In this document: positions 1-5,589 of the stretch, piece by piece | How the letters are laid out: each line of letters opens with the position of its first letter | Position numbering within the stretch: position 1 is the stretch's first letter | Assembly: GCA_937941555.1 (NCBI GenBank) | Contig: CALDHJ010000407.1 | Location: forward strand, 1-5,589 | DNA length: 5,589 nucleotides | Source of the DNA: an uncultured Granulosicoccaceae bacterium | GTDB taxonomy: Bacteria; Pseudomonadota; Gammaproteobacteria; CALCKW01 | Direction: 5' to 3' | Translations under genes and position numbers: made by a program | The notes under the pieces: model-generated | Databases searched by the model: none | Told to the model about the DNA's origin: nothing | Seen by the model: only the letters and a program-made list of their open reading frames with translations

Positions 1-856
1 CGTCGTCGATCAGCACGTCGGCCTGGGGCAGCACGTCCTGGGACGCCTGGCTGTCGGAACCGCGACGGTTATGGATCGCGCCCAGGGATGCCTTCTTGTT
101 GAGCTTGAGCTGCTTGCCGGTGACGCTGTACTCGCAATAGCCGAGGAAGGTGAAGTGGCCGTCGCGCAACCACTGCATGAAGGCGCTGCCCTCGGCGGCG
201 GCGGCGTGGTCGGTGCGTGCGGCGAGGTCTTGCACGCAGTCATCAGCGCAGGCGAGCATCGCCTGCCAGCTGTCGGTTGCTGCGACCACGTCGGTCAACA
301 CGCCGCGCAGGGTGTTTTCGATGGTGTTGAGTTCGTCGCGGTCCGTGCGTTTGTCGACCTGAACCTGCATCCAAGCCTCTCGGCAGCCCTTGCTGTCGCC
401 GGCGTCGGCGAGCGCGCTGAGCCGACCACCTGAATCGCGCAGCACAGAGAGGATCGGGTGCACCGTCAAGTGGACGGTCACGCCGCAGCGCGCAAGCGCC
501 TGCTGAACCGAGTCGACCAAGAAGGGCCGGTCGTCTGTGACCAGTTCGACAATGGTGTGCGGTGATTGCCAGCCGTGGCGTTCGGCGTGCGGGTTGTAGA
601 CGCGAAGGTGGGCGTCGCCCGGCTTGCGTTTCTCGGCAGAGGCCCAGTGGGCCAGGGCGGCGCCGGCGAGGTCTGACGGCGAGCTGCGTTGCAGATCGGC
701 GGCGGGCACGCCGCGGTAGTAGTGGCCGACGAAGGCGCCGATGCGATCGCGCTGGTCACGCGGGATGACGGTGTCACTCTCCGCCAGAATGCGGTCAATC
801 AGGTCTGATGTCACGGTAGCTGCCTTGTCTTGTGCAGTGTGAGTCAAGTTGGGCAC
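1..856 (-). CDS. gdhB: NAD-specific glutamate dehydrogenase, large (~180 kDa) class, N-terminal part only
   Basis: Oxidatively deaminates glutamate to 2-oxoglutarate and ammonium with NAD+ in the cytoplasm, feeding amino-acid carbon into the TCA cycle. About 285 N-terminal residues are visible; the frame stays open to the window edge, and the family is usually around 1,600 residues, so the catalytic domain lies outside. Recognisable family motifs in order are RVYNP (residues 85-89), HGWQSPHT (94-101), DDRPFLVDSV (108-117), VHLTVHPIL (128-136), a W-M core strand near 162-163 and HFTFLGY (234-240). This is the ACT-like regulatory N-terminus of the Bac_GDH family. I chose the GTG at 856-854 because AGGAG lies 9 nt upstream. 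A second in-frame GTG at 814-812 (residue 15) has only a weak AAGG, but family similarity begins downstream of both, so it cannot be excluded. The gene points the same way as the adenosine kinase gene but lies 265 bp beyond it, so it may be transcribed separately. Family assignment is confident; the exact start is less so. Confidence 0.93.
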   Translation of the reverse strand, partial: MPNLTHTAQDKAATVTSDLIDRILAESDTVIPRDQRDRIGAFVGHYYRGVPAADLQRSSPSDLAGAALAHWASAEKRKPGDAHLRVYNPHAERHGWQSPHTIVELVTDDRPFLVDSVQQALARCGVTVHLTVHPILSVLRDSGGRLSALADAGDSKGCREAWMQVQVDKRTDRDELNTIENTLRGVLTDVVAATDSWQAMLACADDCVQDLAARTDHAAAAEGSAFMQWLRDGHFTFLGYCEYSVTGKQLKLNKKASLGAIHNRRGSDSQASQDVLPQADVLIDD

Positions 857-865
857 GTCGTCGGT

Positions 866-870
866 CTCCT
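866..870 (-). promoter_or_regulatory. Shine-Dalgarno AGGAG that favours the upstream GTG start of gdhB
   Basis: On the minus strand AGGAG is followed by 9 nt and then GTG at 856-854. It is the best ribosome binding site near the gene and decides between two in-frame GTG starts. The other start (814-812) is preceded only by AAGG with an 8-nt spacer. Confidence 0.6.
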
Positions 871-1065
871 GCGATATCCGTTCGCGTTGTCGGGTCGCAC
901 CAGAGGGCACGAATCACCGCATCGCCCCGCAGGAAACGTGCCGTGGGGTGGCGCCATGCGCCGCCGGGGTCCCCCTGAGCGACAGGCTTGCACCCGCAGA
1001 CGGCGAGCGGTATCGCCGGGTCGCCGCCGGTGTCGTATCCAGACCAATCCGTGGAGAAATGTGTT

Positions 1066-1102
1066 GGCGGTCAAGCCGCCGTGCCGGGTGCGTCGCCCGG
1101 CA
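1066..1102 (-). terminator. Tandem hairpins after the adenosine kinase gene, possible terminator
   Basis: Twenty nt past the kinase stop codon is an inverted repeat, TGCCGGG (1082-1088) and CCCGGCA (1096-1102), a perfect 7-bp stem with a 7-nt loop. Three nt further on is a second stem, GGCGG (1066-1070) and CCGCC (1076-1080), with a 5-nt loop. Position and GC-rich stems suit transcript termination or 3' end protection. No run of T follows on the minus strand (only ATTTCT about 10 nt later), so this is not a canonical intrinsic terminator. In GC-rich DNA short stems also arise by chance. Confidence 0.35.
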
Positions 1103-1121
1103 TCAAGGTGGGTGTGGCGTG

Positions 1122-2120
1122 TCAGGCCAGAACGGCGTCGCGCACGGCGCGGGTCTCCTCGGCCGGCAATCGAGGGCCGAAATGTTCGACCACACGCGAT
1201 GCCGTGCGGCAGGCGAGGCCGGCCGCCGTGTCGTGGTCGAACCCTTGGGTCAGGGCGTAGAGGTATGCGCCGGCGAACATGTCGCCTGCGCCGTTGCTGT
1301 CGACGGCAGTGACGCGGGTGGCACCGTGGCGGGTGGTGCCGGTGTCGCGAAACACGCTGCAGCCGTTGGCGCCGTCAGTGATGACGACCGTGTCGGCGAG
1401 TTCACCGCGCAGCGCGGCGCCGGCGGCGTCGATGCTGTCGGTTGCGGTCATGAGCAGGGCTTCATCGCGGTTGCTGAACAGCAGGTCGACGCGTGGGGCT
1501 GCCATCTCGGCCAGGCCGTCGCGGAATCCGCCGACCATGTTGACGTCCGAGAGCGTCAGTGCGGTGCGCACGCCGGCCTCGCGGGCGATACGGTGGGCCT
1601 CGATCGCGGCGCTGCGTCCGGTCGGGGAGGCGACCAGGTAGCCCTCTATATAGAGGTACTGCGACTGGCGCAGGGCGTCAGCGTCGATGGCGCTGGTATC
1701 GATGTCGGCGGTTGCGCCGAGGAAAGTGGACATGCTGCGCTCGGTGTCCGGGGTGACCAGCACGATGCAGGTGCCGGTTACGCCATCGGGCCGGTTGTCG
1801 GCGCCGAGGTTGCTGGCGACGCCATTGGCGGCGAGGTCGGTCATGTAGAAGTCACCGGTCTCGTCGCTGGCAACGCGGCAGGCGTAGAAGCCGCGGCCGC
1901 CGAGTTGGGCGAGGGCGATCACGGTGTTGGCCGCCGACCCGCCACAGGCACGGTGGGTGTCGCGGGTCCCCAATCCGGCCAGCAGGGCCTCACGGCGCGG
2001 TGCGTCAATCAGGGTCATCAGGCCTTTGTCGACGCCGAGCTCGGCGAGTTCGTCGTCGCTGACGCGGCTTTCAAAATCGACAAGGGCGTTGCCGATGGCA
2101 AAGAGATCGTAGTCGCTCAC
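1122..2120 (-). CDS. Adenosine kinase, PfkB (ribokinase-like) family
   Basis: Predicted to phosphorylate adenosine to AMP with ATP in purine salvage, in the cytoplasm. The 332-residue protein is full length for the family. The substrate-binding glycine signature GGSAANT is at residues 60-66. The C-terminal PfkB signature DSNGAGDMFAG begins at 274, with the anion-hole GAGD and the expected catalytic base Asp280. The middle holds YLYIEGYL (155-162), LSDVNMV (around 190) and a VDLLFSNRDEA stretch, all typical of the bacterial adenosine kinase branch rather than phosphofructokinase. The start is GTG at 2120-2118, supported by GAGGA 9 nt upstream. It diverges from aspS across 130 bp; gdhB lies downstream on the same strand. 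The PfkB fold is certain from motifs, but the nucleoside specificity is inferred from similarity. A related sugar or nucleoside (inosine/guanosine) substrate is possible, so no gene symbol is given. Confidence 0.9.
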   Translation of the reverse strand: MSDYDLFAIGNALVDFESRVSDDELAELGVDKGLMTLIDAPRREALLAGLGTRDTHRACGGSAANTVIALAQLGGRGFYACRVASDETGDFYMTDLAANGVASNLGADNRPDGVTGTCIVLVTPDTERSMSTFLGATADIDTSAIDADALRQSQYLYIEGYLVASPTGRSAAIEAHRIAREAGVRTALTLSDVNMVGGFRDGLAEMAAPRVDLLFSNRDEALLMTATDSIDAAGAALRGELADTVVITDGANGCSVFRDTGTTRHGATRVTAVDSNGAGDMFAGAYLYALTQGFDHDTAAGLACRTASRVVEHFGPRLPAEETRAVRDAVLA

Positions 2121-2129
2121 GTGGGCGAG

Positions 2130-2134
2130 TCCTC
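2130..2134 (-). promoter_or_regulatory. Shine-Dalgarno GAGGA for the adenosine kinase GTG start
   Basis: GAGGA on the minus strand is followed by 9 nt and then GTG at 2120-2118. It supports the non-ATG start; no nearby in-frame ATG competes. Confidence 0.6.
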
Positions 2135-2143
2135 GGGGCAGTC

Positions 2144-2172
2144 TGGAGATGTGTCGGAGGGCGGGCTAGAAT
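2144..2172 (+). promoter_or_regulatory. Candidate sigma70-type promoter for the aspS operon
   Basis: TGGAGA (2144-2149, 4 of 6 consensus bases) and TAGAAT (2167-2172, 5 of 6) are separated by the ideal 17 nt. The -10 lies in the only AT-rich patch of the divergent region. Transcription would begin near 2179, giving a leader of roughly 70 nt that includes the hairpin at 2186-2213. The call is from consensus matching by eye only. The same patch may also serve the minus-strand kinase gene, for which I found no good -35/-10 pair. Confidence 0.45.
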
Positions 2173-2185
2173 TGCAAAGTTTAGC

Positions 2186-2213
2186 CGAGTCGACCCTGGC
2201 CGGGTCCGACTCG
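2186..2213 (+). other. Strong hairpin in the aspS leader
   Basis: CGAGTCG (2186-2192) pairs perfectly with CGACTCG (2207-2213), and ACCC (2193-2196) pairs with GGGT (2202-2205). A single bulged C lies at 2206 and the loop is TGGCC (2197-2201). The 11-bp stem sits 37 nt before the aspS ATG, inside the predicted transcript. No T-run follows on either strand, so it is not an obvious terminator or attenuator. It could be an mRNA-stability element, a regulatory leader structure or a DNA-level operator. Confidence 0.5.
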
Positions 2214-2250
2214 ATCCCTTTCCCGCCCGATCGCCGAGAACAACTCATCC

Positions 2251-4026
2251 ATGCGCAGTCAAACCTGTGGCCAGGTAAACGCCACCCATGTCGGAGACAC
2301 CGTCCAGCTTTGTGGCTGGGTCAACAAGCGCCGTGACCACGGCGGCGTGATCTTCGTCGATTTGCGCGACCGTGACGGGCTGGTTCAGGTGGTCTTCGAC
2401 CCCGACACCCCAGACGTCTTCGCGCTCGCCGAGCAGCTGCGCAACGAGTTCGTGATCCGCTTGTCGGGCCGGGTGCGCCCGCGCCCCGAGGGCACGGTCA
2501 ACCCCGAATTGAGTTCGGGTGAGATCGAGGTGCTCGGTCTTGAGCTCGAGATCCTCAACCGCAGCGAGACGCCGCCGTTCCAGCTCGACGACGATGACGT
2601 CGGCGAGGAACACCGTCTGCGCTACCGCTACATCGATTTGCGCCGACCGGATGCGGCCGAGCGTCTGAAGCTGCGCCACCGCACCATTCGCGAGATGCGC
2701 AGCGTGCTCGACGCCGCCGATTTCATCGAGATCGAGACGCCGATGCTGACCCGCGCCACCCCCGAGGGCGCGCGCGATTACCTGGTACCGAGCCGTGTGC
2801 ACCCGGGTCAGTTCTACGCCTTGCCGCAGTCGCCGCAGCTGTACAAGCAGCTGCTGATGATGGGTGGCATGGACCGCTACTACCAGGTGGCGCGGTGTTT
2901 TCGCGACGAAGACCTGCGTGCCGACCGCCAGCCCGAGTTCACGCAGCTCGATATCGAGATGTCGTTCGTCGAGGAAGAGGACGTGATGTCGCTGATGGAG
3001 GCGATGATCCGGCAGGTCTTCAAGACCCAGCTCGACGTCGATCTGGCCAACCCCTTCCCGCGCATGACCTACGCCGAATCCATCGAGCGCTTCGGCGTCG
3101 ACCGTCCGGACCTGCGCGTGCCGATGGAAATGGTGACCGTCTCGGATCTGGTGGCCGACATCGACTTCAAGGTCTTTGCCGGCCCCGCCAAAGACCCCGC
3201 CGGCCGCGTCGCGGCCCTGCGCGTGCCCGGTGGCAATGCGCTGACCCGCAAGGAGATCGACGGCTACACCGATTTTGTCGGCCGCTACGGCGCAAAAGGC
3301 CTCGCCTACATCAAGTGCAACGACATCGCCGCCGGTGTCGAGGGGCTGCAATCGCCGATCGTCAAATTTTTCAGCGAGGAGGCGATCAAGGGCGTGCTCG
3401 AACGCACCGGCGCCCAGGACGGCGACCTGATCTTCTTCGGCGCTGACACGGCGAGCGTCGTCAATGACGCGATCGGCGCGTTGCGCGTGAAGGTCGGGCA
3501 TGACATGAAGCTCCTGGAAGGCGATTGGTGCCCGGTCTGGGTGGTCGAATTCCCGATGTTCGAACACGATGCCCGCGAAGACCGCTGGTCGGCCATGCAC
3601 CACCCCTTTACCGCGCCATCGGTCGATGCTGAAACCCTCAAGTCCGACCCCGGTGCTGCGCTCTCGCGCGCCTATGACATGGTCATCAACGGCATCGAAG
3701 TCGGTGGCGGATCGATTCGGATTCACCGCCCCGACATGCAATCGGCCGTGCTCGAGTTGCTCGGCATCGACAGCGAAGAGGCCGAGGCAAAATTCGGCTT
3801 CCTGCTCAAGGCGCTGCAGTACGGCACGCCGCCGCACGGCGGCATCGCCTTCGGCCTGGATCGGCTGATCATGATGATGGCCGGCGCCGACAGCATCCGG
3901 GACGTCATGGCGTTTCCTAAAACACAGAACGCGAGCTGCCTGCTGACCGACGCGCCGGGTGATGTGGACGAGCGCCAGTTGCGCGAGTTGTCGTTGCGCC
4001 GCCGGCTGCCTGCGACCGAAGGCTGA
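2251..4026 (+). CDS. aspS: Aspartyl-tRNA synthetase, bacterial type; residues suggest a non-discriminating AspRS(Asx)
   Basis: Class II synthetase that activates aspartate with ATP and charges tRNA-Asp in the cytoplasm. At 591 residues it has the normal bacterial length. Domain order is an N-terminal OB-fold anticodon-binding domain (about 1-105), then the catalytic core with motif 1 near 157-171 ([19 protein letters not shown] region), the QSPQLYKQ loop (193-200) and motif 2 ([14 protein letters not shown], 217-230). The bacterial GAD insertion occupies about 285-415, and motif 3 is [10 protein letters not shown] (530-539). His30 and Gly81 match the residues tied to relaxed specificity in Pseudomonas AspRS, where E. 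coli has Leu and Lys. It may therefore also form Asp-tRNA-Asn for GatCAB amidation. It heads the operon with nudB, yebC and ruvC. The ATG start fits the family N-terminus (MRSQTCGQ), but the ribosome binding site is poor (only GAGAA about 11 nt upstream). Confidence 0.98.
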   Translation: MRSQTCGQVNATHVGDTVQLCGWVNKRRDHGGVIFVDLRDRDGLVQVVFDPDTPDVFALAEQLRNEFVIRLSGRVRPRPEGTVNPELSSGEIEVLGLELEILNRSETPPFQLDDDDVGEEHRLRYRYIDLRRPDAAERLKLRHRTIREMRSVLDAADFIEIETPMLTRATPEGARDYLVPSRVHPGQFYALPQSPQLYKQLLMMGGMDRYYQVARCFRDEDLRADRQPEFTQLDIEMSFVEEEDVMSLMEAMIRQVFKTQLDVDLANPFPRMTYAESIERFGVDRPDLRVPMEMVTVSDLVADIDFKVFAGPAKDPAGRVAALRVPGGNALTRKEIDGYTDFVGRYGAKGLAYIKCNDIAAGVEGLQSPIVKFFSEEAIKGVLERTGAQDGDLIFFGADTASVVNDAIGALRVKVGHDMKLLEGDWCPVWVVEFPMFEHDAREDRWSAMHHPFTAPSVDAETLKSDPGAALSRAYDMVINGIEVGGGSIRIHRPDMQSAVLELLGIDSEEAEAKFGFLLKALQYGTPPHGGIAFGLDRLIMMMAGADSIRDVMAFPKTQNASCLLTDAPGDVDERQLRELSLRRRLPATEG

Positions 4027-4034
4027 CCGGCCCG

Positions 4035-4472
4035 ATGGCGTTCAAGCGCCCGGAGTCGGTCCTGATTGTGGTGCGCAGCCGCGCTGACGAGGTGTTGCTG
4101 ATGCGGCGCAGTGGCGCCGACGGTTTCTGGCAGTCGGTGACCGGCAGTCTGGAGGCTGGTGAGGACGCCGCGGCCTGTGCGGTGCGCGAGCTCGCCGAAG
4201 AGACCGGGCTGGTGGCGCCGTTGCGCGACTGTTGCGTGACCGCGCGATTTCGTATTCGAGAATCGGCCTTGCACCGCTACGCGCCGGGCACTGTTCACAA
4301 CACCGAGCACCTGTTCGACTGTGTGTTGCCCGAGGCGGTCGACATACAGTTGTCGGATGAACACACCGCCTACACCTGGCTGGGTGTGGACGAGGCGATC
4401 GAGCGGACCTGGTCGGAGACCAACCGCGACGCGATCCGCCAACTCACGGCCGGACAGACAGGATTGGATTAA
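4035..4472 (+). CDS. nudB: Dihydroneopterin triphosphate pyrophosphohydrolase, Nudix family
   Basis: Removes pyrophosphate from 7,8-dihydroneopterin triphosphate, an early step of folate synthesis after GTP cyclohydrolase I. The 145-residue protein has the usual NudB length and a complete Nudix box at residues 37-59: Gly37, Glu43, Arg51-Glu52 and Glu55-Glu56 with Gly58, fitting GX5EX7REUXEEXGU, so the metal-binding residues are intact. NudB-type features around the box are KRPESVL near the N-terminus, FWQSVTGS just before the box, HRYAPG (80-85), NTE (89-91) and a C-terminal WSETNRDAI stretch. The ATG lies 8 nt after the aspS stop with no clear Shine-Dalgarno, which suggests translational coupling to aspS. 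The specific NudB call over a generic Nudix hydrolase rests on these motifs plus the aspS-nudB-yebC-ruvC context. Confidence 0.93.
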   Translation: MAFKRPESVLIVVRSRADEVLLMRRSGADGFWQSVTGSLEAGEDAAACAVRELAEETGLVAPLRDCCVTARFRIRESALHRYAPGTVHNTEHLFDCVLPEAVDIQLSDEHTAYTWLGVDEAIERTWSETNRDAIRQLTAGQTGLD

Positions 4473-4513
4473 AACGGGGCGCAACACGGCGCTCCGAACA
4501 CCGCATACAGACC

Positions 4514-4519
4514 AGGGGA
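4514..4519 (+). promoter_or_regulatory. Shine-Dalgarno AGGGGA for yebC
   Basis: AGGGGA stands 6 nt before the yebC ATG. It is the clearest ribosome binding site in the plus-strand operon and indicates that yebC is translated independently of nudB. The rest of the 53-nt nudB-yebC gap shows no terminator. Confidence 0.65.
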
Positions 4520-4525
4520 CAGACC

Positions 4526-5266
4526 ATGGCCGGACACAGTAAATGGGCCAATATTCAGCACCGCAAGAAAGGCCAGGATGCCAAGCGCGGCAAGTTGTTC
4601 ACCAAATTCATCCGCGAGATCACGGTCGCGGCCAAGATGGGCGGCTCGGATCTCAGCAGCAACCCGCGCTTGCGCCTGGCGGTGGACAAGGCGCTGACCA
4701 ACAACATGCCCAAGGACACGGTCGAGCGCGCGATCAAGCGCGGCGCCGGCGAGCTCGAGGACGTGGCTTACGAGGATGTGCGCTACGAGGGCTACGGTGT
4801 TGGCGGGGTCGCGATCATGGTCGATTGCATGACCGACAACCGCAACCGCACGGTCGCCGAAGTGCGCCACGCCTTCAACAAGATGGGTGGCAACATGGGC
4901 ACCGACGGTTCGGTGTCCTATCTCTTCAGCAAACTCGGCGTGCTGGCGTTCGGCGAGGGCTGCGATGAGGACGCCATCATGGAGGCCGCGCTCGAGGCCG
5001 GCGCTGAGGACGTGGTCTCGAACGACGACGGCTCGGTCGAGGTGTTGACCGACGAGGCGAGCTTTGTCGATGTGAAGGAAGCCATGGTGGCGGCCGGATT
5101 CGAACCGGCTCACAGCGAAGTCACTATGCGCCCGGCAACCGAAGTCGCGCTCGATGTCGAGCAGGGCCAGAACGTGCTCAAGCTGCTCGACATGCTCGAA
5201 GACCTCGACGACACACAGGACGTCTACAGCAACGCCGACATCCCCGCCGAAGCCTACGACGCGTGA
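4526..5266 (+). CDS. yebC: YebC/PmpR family protein (TACO1-like translation or regulatory factor)
   Basis: Cytoplasmic member of the YebC/TACO1 family. Members have been described as transcription regulators (PmpR of Pseudomonas) and more recently as ribosome-associated factors that ease translation of difficult stretches such as polyproline. Which role applies here cannot be read from sequence. The 246 residues match the usual length. Hallmarks are the N-terminal [15 protein letters not shown], the [19 protein letters not shown] segment (55-73), [22 protein letters not shown] (88-109) and [14 protein letters not shown] (121-134), with an acidic C-terminal third. The ATG has a strong Shine-Dalgarno 6 nt upstream. 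Its TGA overlaps the ruvC GTG by 4 nt, so ruvC translation is probably coupled to it. The neighbourhood is the standard gammaproteobacterial one. Confidence 0.97.
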   Translation: MAGHSKWANIQHRKKGQDAKRGKLFTKFIREITVAAKMGGSDLSSNPRLRLAVDKALTNNMPKDTVERAIKRGAGELEDVAYEDVRYEGYGVGGVAIMVDCMTDNRNRTVAEVRHAFNKMGGNMGTDGSVSYLFSKLGVLAFGEGCDEDAIMEAALEAGAEDVVSNDDGSVEVLTDEASFVDVKEAMVAAGFEPAHSEVTMRPATEVALDVEQGQNVLKLLDMLEDLDDTQDVYSNADIPAEAYDA

Positions 5267-5589
5267 CCCGTATCCTCGGCATCGATCCGGGTTCGCGTGT
5301 CACCGGTTGGGGTGTGATCGAATCCGACGGCCGGCACAATCGCCACGTCGCCCACGGCCACATAAAAGTGGAGGGCGACTGCCTCGCCGACAAGCTCGCC
5401 TGCATCTTCAGCCGCGTGACGGCGCTGGTCGCCGAGTACGAACCGACCGAGTCGGCGGTGGAGGAAGTGTTCATGTCGAAAAATGCAAGCTCAGCACTCA
5501 AGCTTGGCCAGGCGCGCGGTGCCGCAGTGTGCGCACTTGCAACCGCCGGATTGCCGGTCGCAGAGTATGCAGCGCGCCTCGTCAAGCAG
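5263..5589 (+). CDS. ruvC: Holliday junction resolvase RuvC, N-terminal part (cut by window edge)
   Basis: Endonuclease that resolves four-way junctions with RuvAB during recombinational repair. The first 109 residues are present and the frame runs to the last base, so about a third of the protein, including the C-terminal catalytic aspartates, lies outside. The N-terminus [18 protein letters not shown] (3-20) carries the first metal-binding Asp (Asp8 here, Asp7 in E. coli numbering). Glu67 in [20 protein letters not shown] (64-83) is the second acidic catalytic residue. EYAARLVKQ (101-109) matches the family. The GTG start (5263-5265) overlaps the yebC TGA in a GTGA junction, with only a weak GAAG upstream, pointing to translational coupling. 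ruvA and ruvB would be expected to follow. Confidence 0.96.
   Translation, partial: MTRILGIDPGSRVTGWGVIESDGRHNRHVAHGHIKVEGDCLADKLACIFSRVTALVAEYEPTESAVEEVFMSKNASSALKLGQARGAAVCALATAGLPVAEYAARLVKQ

Larger units (their letters stand above)
857..1121. other. Non-coding gap between gdhB and the adenosine kinase gene
   Basis: This 265-bp stretch holds no credible gene. The only sizeable minus-strand reading frame here (from a TTG near 1074) is arginine/proline-rich, has no visible ribosome binding site and runs over the gdhB start. Near the kinase end are two hairpins (listed separately). A further hairpin at 1001-1018 has a 6-bp stem (CGGCGA/TCGCCG) and a 6-nt loop. I see no good -35/-10 pair for gdhB: TTGACC at 1074-1069 on the minus strand looks like a -35, but the hexamer 17 nt on (CGGATT) is a poor -10. 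The gdhB promoter must be in or upstream of this gap, or gdhB is read through from the kinase gene. Confidence 0.6.

Noticed and set aside
844..1074. A 76-codon minus-strand frame upstream of gdhB, as a possible small gene
   Set aside because: TTG start with no ribosome binding site, Arg/Pro-rich composition typical of random GC-rich DNA, and overlap with the gdhB ribosome binding site and start.
1046..1074. TTGACC on the minus strand as a -35 for gdhB
   Set aside because: The hexamer at 17-nt spacing is CGGATT, only 2 of 6 matches, and shifting the spacer by one does not help. The TTGACC is also part of the GGCGG hairpin.
849..2336. A 495-codon plus-strand open frame across the adenosine kinase gene
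   Set aside because: It is antisense to a clearly coding PfkB gene, also crosses non-coding DNA and the aspS start, has low-complexity Gly/Ala/Val composition and no recognisable domain.
2245..3837. A 530-codon open frame antisense to aspS
   Set aside because: It mirrors the codon bias of aspS: in GC-rich genes the complementary frame rarely meets stop codons. The translation is rich in His, Asp, Gly and Ala with no recognisable motif, and aspS is unmistakable.
3723..5113. Long minus-strand frames opposite nudB and yebC (3723-4487 and 4469-5113)
   Set aside because: Both lie opposite strongly recognised genes, have no motifs of their own and are explained by GC-rich codon structure.
1..5589. 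Mobile element, phage, defence system, CRISPR array or novel gene cassette
   Set aside because: Every substantial coding region is a recognised housekeeping gene in normal order. I saw no direct repeats, transposase or integrase motifs, tRNA, or large composition break on reading either strand.

Overview
This window looks like ordinary core chromosome from a GC-rich gammaproteobacterium. The main evidence is the plus-strand gene order aspS - nudB - yebC - ruvC, which is the classic gammaproteobacterial arrangement (as in E. coli and relatives). The encoded proteins also resemble gammaproteobacterial family members, and third codon positions are strongly biased to G or C. The AspRS matches Pseudomonas AspRS at the residues linked to relaxed tRNA specificity, whereas the E. 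coli enzyme differs there. I cannot name a genus.

Left part (1-2120, minus strand): the window opens inside a very large NAD-specific glutamate dehydrogenase gene, of which only the N-terminal ~285 residues are present. A 265-bp non-coding stretch (857-1121) follows, with hairpins but no convincing gene or promoter. Next comes a complete PfkB-family adenosine kinase gene.

Middle (2121-2250): a 130-bp divergent intergenic region separates the adenosine kinase gene from aspS. It holds a candidate sigma70-type promoter facing aspS, inside the only AT-rich patch of the region. Downstream of that promoter is a strong 11-bp hairpin that would sit in the aspS leader.

Right part (2251-5589, plus strand): a compact apparent operon of aspS (aspartyl-tRNA synthetase), nudB (Nudix hydrolase of folate synthesis), yebC (YebC/PmpR family translation or regulatory factor) and the start of ruvC (Holliday junction resolvase, cut by the window edge). 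Gaps are 8 nt, 53 nt and a 4-nt overlap. The genes share transcription rather than one pathway: tRNA charging, folate synthesis, translation support and recombinational repair.

I found no mobile element, CRISPR array, phage gene, tRNA or rRNA, and no sign of an undescribed system. The most interesting points are the non-discriminating signature of AspRS (suggesting indirect Asn-tRNA synthesis in this organism), the aspS leader hairpin, and a perfect 14-bp AT-cored palindrome inside the adenosine kinase gene. Gene assignments are from recognition of conserved motifs, not from a database search.
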